NCBI GenBank assembly: GCA_964057225.1
Contig: OZ059894.1
Span: 6,665,131-6,729,130, forward strand
Origin: Auanema rhodensis
Taxonomy: Eukaryota > Nematoda > Chromadorea > Rhabditida > Rhabditidae
Length of the DNA stretch: 64,000 nucleotides
Direction of reading: 5' to 3'
Shown: in pieces, positions 57,357-64,000 of the stretch
Layout of the letters: each line of letters begins with the position of its first letter
Position numbering within the stretch: the stretch's first letter is position 1
The notes under the pieces: model-generated
What the model was told of the DNA's origin: nothing
Database searches by the model: none
Seen by the model: only the letters and a program-made list of their open reading frames with translations
Translations under genes and position numbers: made by a program

Positions 57357-58528
57357 GAGAAGAGAGAGGCGGGTTTGTAGATAGTAGCCAGAGGAAAGAA
57401 AAAGGGAAATAGCTGATGATGAAGAAAGTGAAGAAAGCTGAGAAAGAAAATGGTGATTAAACCAAGGGACCAAGCTGAAAAGTAAAATGCCTTTCTCTTA
57501 TTATGATCATGTTATTTTAACCGTTATAGAATATACTCTATATACTATTTCGATAAGCTTAATAATGCTTATTTTACCTTTATTTCACACGACATGTTTG
57601 CTTGGAATTCCAAAAATATTCGTAAATGAAATAATTAGTCTCTTAAGATGCTTTGATGAATGGCCGTTTGACAGATGAAAGCAAATAAAATTTTAAAATT
57701 CAAAAGAAAAATAGTAATAATATTATCATATTCTAATAAACAAAATAGTAAATATTCTCCTTTTTTTCCGTATTTTTTAAGATAATCTATCCCCTTTTTC
57801 TTATATTGGGAAAAAATAAAATAGTCTTATAATTTTGAAAATATATTTGTCTTTACTATTTTATATCTTGTTATACTAAAAATGGACAAATAATGTATTA
57901 ATCATTACGAAAGATTAAAATAACAGGTGATATGTACATCGAGAGTGTTCTGTCAATTCTGAAATCATTTTAAATTTATAGAAAGAGAATAAAATAGTAA
58001 ATAAATACTCCTTATTGGGATTATAAGATATAATATTTAATATTATAATTTGTTCTTATTATAATTAATTATTTCTGTTTCAGATGCCATGCTATGTCTA
58101 GAAGGTGCTGATTGTATTCGAGATGCAAGTTGTGACTATTGTGAAGGTCAGCTATCTAAGTGAATTTTCTTAGCTCAAAAGAAAAATTAAATGTCTTTCA
58201 TTAATTTAATTTTTTTTAGGAATTGCATGTACTAGAGTTACATCTTATAATATGGAAGATAATAAAGAAGTAGCTTTGACATGTCTACCTCATGATACAA
58301 GGTACAGCTGAAGAGTTTTACTTTATTCGAGCCAATGCTATATATTTCAGATCACCTCTTGCGTATCGAAATTTTCCTTATGAAGAAGAAGGCTGTCGTC
58401 ATGTAGGAGATCGTCAAATTTGTGTCTGTTTTTCCGGAGATTATTGTAATTCCAGCGAACATAGCTTTAGACTCCAGTTGATAGCCCTTATAAGCCTATT
58501 TATAGTTTTAATAAGAACTTATGTCTGA
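51114..58528 (+). CDS. Ly6/uPAR-type GPI-anchored surface protein
   Basis: Four exons (51114-51195, 58084-58146, 58220-58301, 58351-58528) give 134 residues. Exon 1 encodes a hydrophobic leader (LSAVIPIVLIILLIWIP). The mature part starts near DAMLCLEGADC and has ten cysteines in a three-finger pattern, ending in the family-typical CVCFSGDYCN. A hydrophobic tail follows (LQLIALISLFIVLI), as expected for a GPI-anchor signal. Nematodes have many such proteins (for example ODR-2/HOT relatives), often on neurons or epithelia. The last three exons are well supported. The link to exon 1 across a 6.9-kb intron rests on phase (1 to 1) and on the missing signal peptide otherwise; a nearer first exon could have been overlooked. 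AATAAA at 58786. Confidence 0.55.
51860..52000 (+). repeat. Pyrimidine-rich (CT) tract
   Basis: C/T-rich sequence (CTCGCCTCCTTCTC, CCTTCCCTCACC) of the same type as at 1.4, 24.4 and 28.9 kb. The 149-residue open frame that covers it is low complexity. Confidence 0.5.
55522..55572 (+). CDS. Orphan terminal exon candidate (partial)
   Basis: A good acceptor (TCTCTGATTCTTAAACAG) opens a frame coding EAIELGLEGAYKLLEA and then TAA (55570-55572); AATAAA follows at 55667. The helix-like composition resembles real coding sequence. In phase 1, as required by the exon ending at 51195, the same bases instead read into a basic tail that stops near 55604. I could not identify the protein or its other exons. 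Confidence 0.3.
   Translation, partial: EAIELGLEGAYKLLEA
57295..57361. repeat. (GA)n microsatellite
   Basis: A nearly perfect GA dinucleotide run interrupted by single A or G substitutions, inside a broader purine-rich stretch (about 57200-57460). Confidence 0.9.
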
Positions 58529-58859
58529 TTTTCAATGACACCAGATCATTCTTTCTATTTCGCTGGTTACTAAATTAATTCATATAGCTTTTATAACATA
58601 TTCAGAAGAGCTTTTGCTGTGATTATTTCATATTGTAATTCATATTACGGGATGATATAATTTCGATGTAACAGTTACAAATTACTGTTTCTATATAATC
58701 TACTTCTTGCTGTTTCCAATGTACTCTTATTATTTATTTTACATTATTTCCTTCATTTTCTTAGATTCAAATGCTCAAAATTTTAAATAAATATCTGTAC
58801 TGACTCTGTCATAAGGTAAAACATCATAGAAAAATAATAGACAAATTACAAAAAGATTC
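58529..58859. other. 3' flank of the Ly6-like gene
   Basis: AATAAA at 58786-58791 is the probable poly(A) signal. Nothing else is seen before the tRNA. Confidence 0.5.
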
Positions 58860-58941
58860 TGATGAGAGTGGGATTCGAACCCACGCCTCCGAAGAGACTG
58901 GTGCCTTAAACCAGCGCCTTAGACCGCTCGGCCATCTCACC
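58860..58941 (-). tRNA. tRNA-Leu (anticodon AAG)
   Basis: Read on the minus strand, 82 bases fold as a type II tRNA. The 7-bp acceptor stem pairs GGTGAGA with TCTCATC (one G-T pair). The D-arm contains TGGCCGAGCGGT; the anticodon stem pairs CTGGT with ACCAG, with loop TTAAGGC giving AAG. A long variable arm (CTCTTCGGAG) and a TPsiC arm (GTGGGTTCGAATCCCAC) follow. Long variable arm plus the AAG anticodon identify leucine (CUU codons). No intron is seen; the A at the discriminator position fits Leu. Confidence 0.95.
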
Positions 58942-61900
58942 ACATAAACGTAGCCTGAATTTCTACTAATATACCAATTTAACACCACACTGAATTCTGC
59001 AAAATATAGTTGTTACATAATAAAATGATAATTCATTGTCCAATATAGGTTTGATGAGAAAGGAGTACAAATATGGTTTTCATGATGTATATAGTTTTTG
59101 TTGGAAGTCTTTTCTTAGATAGCGGATTGTTCTTCGTATTACTAATTTATTTTTTGTAGTTGTTGCTCACATTTTTATTTTTTGCGTTGTCCTGTGATTT
59201 GTTTTATTATTTCAAGAAATAAATAATGAATTGGTTCTCCATTTTGTCACTTTATTCCTTCGAAATATAACTAATACATTCATCTGAATACAATACATAA
59301 GGCAGTCACATATAACTTTGGGATGTTGAAAGCAAATAATTCAAATGAGATTTCATTAAAATTATAAAAGAAGTGCTATGTGATGTCGAATGACCTAGTC
59401 GATTACCTATTACGAAAGACAATCAGAGATGGAGCCAACATGTGAATAACTAGAAATGGTACAGCAAGTACTCCGAAGAGGTTCGTGAAGACGAGAGAAT
59501 TGGGAGCATGAGAGAGAGAGATTGTCTAAATGAAGGAAGAAAGGAAGAAAAATGTTTTTTTTTTGTCAATTTACAAAGAATATATGCTTAGGTCGGATCT
59601 GAATATGAAGCCGTCCGCTCCACCCAACAGGATTCGTCAATTGTTCTTTTTGGGGAACAGCTTTGCCGACACTTTGAGGTTTTGATTAGGTAAAAAAAAG
59701 GAGAAGAACACCTAGATCATTGAACCTACGAAGTTACTTGAGACATGTTGACGTTGAAACATTTAGTTTGATGATCGCCTGCAGCGTCATTCATGAACTA
59801 TATAGTGTCTTCGACTACAAGCACTCAAAGTGCATTCGTTTTGTTCAAGTTTTCCGGTGAACCCATTGCCATGATTGAATGAGTCGGCAAAGCATATCCC
59901 CTATCGAACCTGAAATTTTGACGATCCCGTCCATTGCGGTACCCGTTTGCGCCGGGGAACGGACGGCAGCAAATTCTATTGTCCTGTTATGGAATTTCAG
60001 TTTGAAGGCAATCAAGAAAGATTTTGGAATTTTTGTGAATCCATATTTAAAAAAAAAGAAAGAAGAGCTGGAAAACAATAATTTTCGAGAAAATGTGAAG
60101 TGGAGAAGTCAGAAAGGGAGAGAGAAAAAGTGGAAGAGTCGAGGTGAAGGAGAGAGGATATGGAAAAGTCCAGTTAAAGTATCAGTTTGGTACAACTTAA
60201 CTCGTAACTGTCCTGAGCTCACGAATCCTCAAGCCTCCACTATACATCATCGGGGTACATTCATCATTTCTGGACAGTTAAAAAAATTAATTAGATAACG
60301 CAAGCAAACTTAGAGAAAAAAGGATGCGGTGGGACAGGTATTAAGACATGTGGGAGGGGGATGAAAGACGAAGAAGGGCCCAATTAGTGATTATTTGATA
60401 ATCTGAGATTGCATAATGGAACCAGCATCTGGAACCACGTGACGTCCACAATGAAGATTGCTTTTCAAAGTTTACGAAATCCGTATGAGAATGATGTTGC
60501 ACGAAGTAACATAAGCTGATCCTGGACATTTGTGCAGCTGAGAAGAAAGCAGCTTGTGAGTTGCTGTTCGACCGTTCTTGTATCTCTCTTCAGATGATGC
60601 TGGTAGAGGAGTTGGCAGCCGTTTCTAGTTAAATGGGTTGACAAGGAAGAAGACAGGATTCCGTTCGGAACGGAGCGGTCTTACGGAGCGCCACGACACA
60701 AGGCAGGACAGCTCCGCAGACATGTTGTTGAAAAATAAAAATCACAGAAACTGCTGCCGAAAGCGTTTGGAAAACGCACTACACAGAACGACGACACATG
60801 TGATATCACGAGGATGGCATGTTTGTGACATTCACGTACGTGAGATCAAACAGATCAACCTCAGATGGTCACGTGCGGTGTTGCGTACACAGCAGGTTTG
60901 CTGGTGCTGAACCTGAAATATGATAAGAATTATATCAATAGGCATGAAATGATAGATCAAAACCATAAATAGATAATGAAATGTCTCCTTACTCACCGAT
61001 TTTCCTGTTTATAAAGCTCGCTTGAATAAGCATCTTGATGGATGTAAATTAAGCAAAATTTCAAGAATCCGAAGTTCATGTGGGCTAACAGATGTTGGAA
61101 CGATCTGGAGCTTGCACAGGTGGCACACAGCAGGACCCGAAGTTGAGATGAGCTGGCTAAGTTGTCGTTACATCTGCAAACAAGTGGGATAAATGAAGAG
61201 TTAAAACATGAAAGTTGCGCATATAGAACGATGAGTAAACGATAAGTAAGATGAGAGCAAAAGGAAAAAGGAGAGTTGAGGCAAAAGACAAAAAAGTTTG
61301 AAGAGAATGCAGTTCAGCCGCATACGAAAATGAGGAAAAAACGAAGATGGAAAACTAAGAGGAGAGTAAAATAGATGAGACAAGCAAAAAAAGAAAGAGT
61401 AAACAAACAACAAAAACATATAGAAAGGAAATGAGGAGGGAACGAACAAACATGATAGAAATAGAGAAAAACGATAGTAAACGAAAATGAACAAAAAGAA
61501 AATGGGATGTACTGGGCTATCTGTAAATGAGATGCCAATGCTTGCTGCTATGAACAGAACAGAAGAACAATAGTCTAGAAAACAATATTACTTACATCCT
61601 TAAGGTTGTTCGAAGGGAAGATCAGGAAGGAAAATTCGTTGTGATATAAGCTCTGATCAACAGTTAAGACGAATTGATAGATGGATGAAACGAATAGAAA
61701 AGCGGCAATCAGTTCAAATAGGATAGAAATATGAAGAAAAAGAAAGAGAAAAAGAAGGATAAGAAGGAGATGATGCAGAAGAAACAAGCAAGAATATAAA
61801 GAGCTAGTTGTGACAATCTCTTGGTCAACTATTTGGAAAAACAAATAGTTTTATGTGTTTGAAAACGAAAAAATAACAAACGAATAATCAAAATAAATTT

Positions 61901-64000
61901 TTTTCAGGCAGAAATATGGAGAAATGGATTATTGAAATGAGGACATTTCTCAAAAGAACCGAATTGATGAAAAAATTCAATGTATATGTGTGTACTTTCA
62001 GAGTGAAAACATGACGTGCACAGAAAAAAAGTTTAAAGAAGGTACAAAATGATTCTTTCTTTTTTCATTAGATTCAACATTTAGCAATATAAAAATTTTG
62101 ATTCCAATAAAGACGGGTTCAGTCTAATACGAACATGCAAGTCGACACAACATGGGGCTACCGAAAAGCTAGATGAACACAACAGATGACCAACAGCACA
62201 GTCTCTGCTTGAAGACGACAAAGCGGAACCGCAGCAAGGAAATCTTTGACAAGCTTCAGGAATAGAGGTTTGAAGGCATGCAGCACTCAGTTGTCATAGT
62301 CGTTGTAGTGTGGTTGTATGTATCAGGGGGTGGAGAAGACGACAACTACCGTCGTCGACGACAACAACAACAAGCTAAAGAGGAGGGAGAAAGATGAAAA
62401 CAGACGAAGAAAAAAAGAAAAAGAGAGAGGTGGAAATAGAGGGAAAGAAGGAAAGAGAAAGGAAACGACGGAGAGAGAGACACATAAATGTCGTTTTGTT
62501 GGCTGAGCTCATGAAGCTGTAGTTCTTTTTCTTTCTCTCCCAGCCCTCTATTTCTACCCAATTTCTTTGTGTCCCTCATCGTATCCTGATGCTTTTTTCT
62601 GACTATGTTTTGCATCTTTTTTTTTTACTTTTTCTGGCTTTCTTGCTTTCTGCAGTAGCGAACAAACAAAAATAATAGCCGGTGGCAGCGGGCTAGACTA
62701 TACTTTCGACCAACTACTTAAACGATATGAATCAGGATGAAGCCAAAAAGAACGAAAATAGAAAAAAATAGTAATATTGAAAGCTTGACTAAGAGCGATG
62801 ACCTATGATCATACTATTATATAGATCGAACAATCAGAAAGCTGATGGTTGTACGAACTATATTGAAGAAAGAGAGGGTGGAGTGAGTAGAAGACAAATT
62901 CAGACGGTGAGGAGATAGTTGAAAAATGATGTCAGAGAACAGGTAATATGAATAGAGAATCAGAGAATCAGACACAGGTCTTCAGTAGCCTCCCGATAGA
63001 ACCGGTTTTTCTGAAGTGACAACTATGCAACACATAGACGCACTGTTGACAACCAGAAGGCTCACCGATTCCGATTCTGATGCATATAATGATGTTAGAT
63101 TAGCTAACTGGATAAATAGTTAGAATGGATCAGAAAAGCCGGCCAAAATAGCAATCTGTGTACAATCCAAAGACTAAGGTCAATCAGATGAAAATCTAAA
63201 CATATGAGCATATACATGAAATTCTATAATTCTTTCGGCATTGTTTCGATTTCACTACAAATGTCATGACGACGACAGCAATGGTGACATCAACAGAAGA
63301 CAAAGAGTCTCACTGCTTTAGACCCTCAACGGATCAAGAAAAATAGAAGAAAACGACGTAAACAAGATTACAAACAAACAAATACATTCCAACTAGATAG
63401 TTTGACTAGTCAGGGTTAGATTCAAGATTCAAGACTACATGAATAATTTGGAAAATCATGTTTTCTCCGTCACAGGAAATGTGAAGCTCTCTAGAGGAGA
63501 ACCATCTATAGCTTCCGATGTATGTACTTTCTCTCACTCTGCCTCTTTCTGCTTCCATCACGTGCTTCAAGAGTATAAAATGGGAAATAGAGGAAAGACT
63601 ATGAGAGAACAACGGCAGAGAAATCAAGAGAGAATCGAGCAAATTGGAAAATACCTGAGCATAACAAGATTCAAGCTAGATAATTTTAAAAACAGATTTC
63701 TATAGTCAGAGCAATCAGCTGATTTATGTACGGATATACATATATTTTTTATAAATAATAAATATAAATACAAATATACATATAAATATAAATATACAAA
63801 TACGTATATATTTATATATATCAATATATAAAAAGGAAGGAGTAAACGATAACGAGGTGAAGAAAATGAAACTGAACCTCAATGGTGAGGGACCATCAAA
63901 TCGGAATTGTGTAGGCGTAAAAATGAGTCAGCTGTGTGGAGTGTTGAACATTTCGGTCAAAGGACACGTACAAGATAATTGTCAGCATGTGGCTTTTGGC
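58942..64000. other. Gene-poor, purine-rich region
   Basis: No gene is supported on either strand. The plus strand has repeated GA/AAG-rich stretches (about 59980-60170, 61200-61500, 61730-61800, 62360-62480) and an AT-rich run near 63725-63835. A GC-richer segment around 59880-59990 contains open frames on both strands but no recognisable domain. It may be upstream or intronic sequence of a gene beyond the window. Confidence 0.45.
63725..63835. repeat. AT-rich TATAAATA-type tandem sequence
   Basis: A degenerate array of TATAAATA, ATACAAATA and ATATAAATA units over about 110 bp. It is simple sequence and the short open frames here are artefacts. Confidence 0.7.

Larger units (their letters stand above)
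51196..58083. other. Long intron or gene-poor interval
   Basis: It contains the alternative exon at 51706-51806, a CT-rich tract (about 51860-52000), an orphan terminal exon candidate at 55522 and a GA microsatellite (57295-57361). No other coding exon was recognised. Confidence 0.4.

Noticed and set aside
57159-57473. 104-residue minus-strand open frame rich in SLSL repeats
   Set aside because: It is a translation of the (GA)n microsatellite.
59879-60298. 139-residue open frame on the plus strand
   Set aside because: The first 40 codons are GC-richer and slightly gene-like, but an AATTTCAG and a poly(A) run interrupt it, the second half is Lys/Glu simple sequence, and no homology is recognised.
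61201-62615. Several minus-strand Phe/Leu-rich open frames
   Set aside because: They are produced by purine-rich plus-strand sequence; no domain, splice pattern or start context supports them.

Overview
The window looks like nuclear DNA from a nematode. The bases are AT-rich. Genes are split by many very short introns (mostly about 40-60 bp) with a TTTCAG-type acceptor. Several first coding exons begin right after an extra splice acceptor, as expected for spliced-leader trans-splicing. Two families are typical of nematodes (a DUF273-type glycosyltransferase and an EB/lustrin cysteine-rich secreted protein), and a CARD resembles that of CED-3. I cannot name the species. All gene models were spliced by eye: the coordinates span first to last coding base, and the exon joins are inferred from GT-AG sites and reading frame.

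Layout. Positions 1-8930 show no gene. 8934-11285 (+) encodes a disordered, probably nuclear protein I do not recognise. 12955-14068 (-) encodes a 74-residue secreted peptide. 15907-18541 (+) is a cysteine-rich EB/lustrin secreted protein, convergent with a multi-span membrane protein at 18759-20359 (-). 21267-22583 (-) encodes a 104-residue protein that is little more than a CARD. 22.6-30.3 kb is almost gene-free, with one orphan terminal exon at 23806-23894 (-).

30.3-50.5 kb is the gene-dense core. On the plus strand lie a K+-dependent Na+/Ca2+ exchanger (NCKX) and a DUF273 Golgi glycosyltransferase. On the minus strand, in transcription order, come the tail-anchored-protein insertase Get1/WRB and two paralogous Myb/SANT-like proteins. 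Divergent from Get1, on the plus strand, are a C12orf4 (DUF2362) homologue, a TTLL5-like tubulin polyglutamylase and a C19orf47-like SAM protein. Both same-strand clusters have short gaps and acceptor-proximal starts, so they look like operons.

51.1-58.5 kb holds a Ly6/uPAR-type surface protein whose signal-peptide exon is 6.9 kb from the rest. The same first exon can also join, in frame, to a nearer exon to give a 60-residue single-span protein. A tRNA-Leu(AAG) lies at 58860-58941 (-). 59-64 kb is GA-rich, gene-poor sequence.

The genes do not form one obvious pathway. The items most worth following are the CARD-only protein, the Myb-like pair behind Get1, the shared-first-exon locus, and an apparent frameshift in the C12orf4 homologue.
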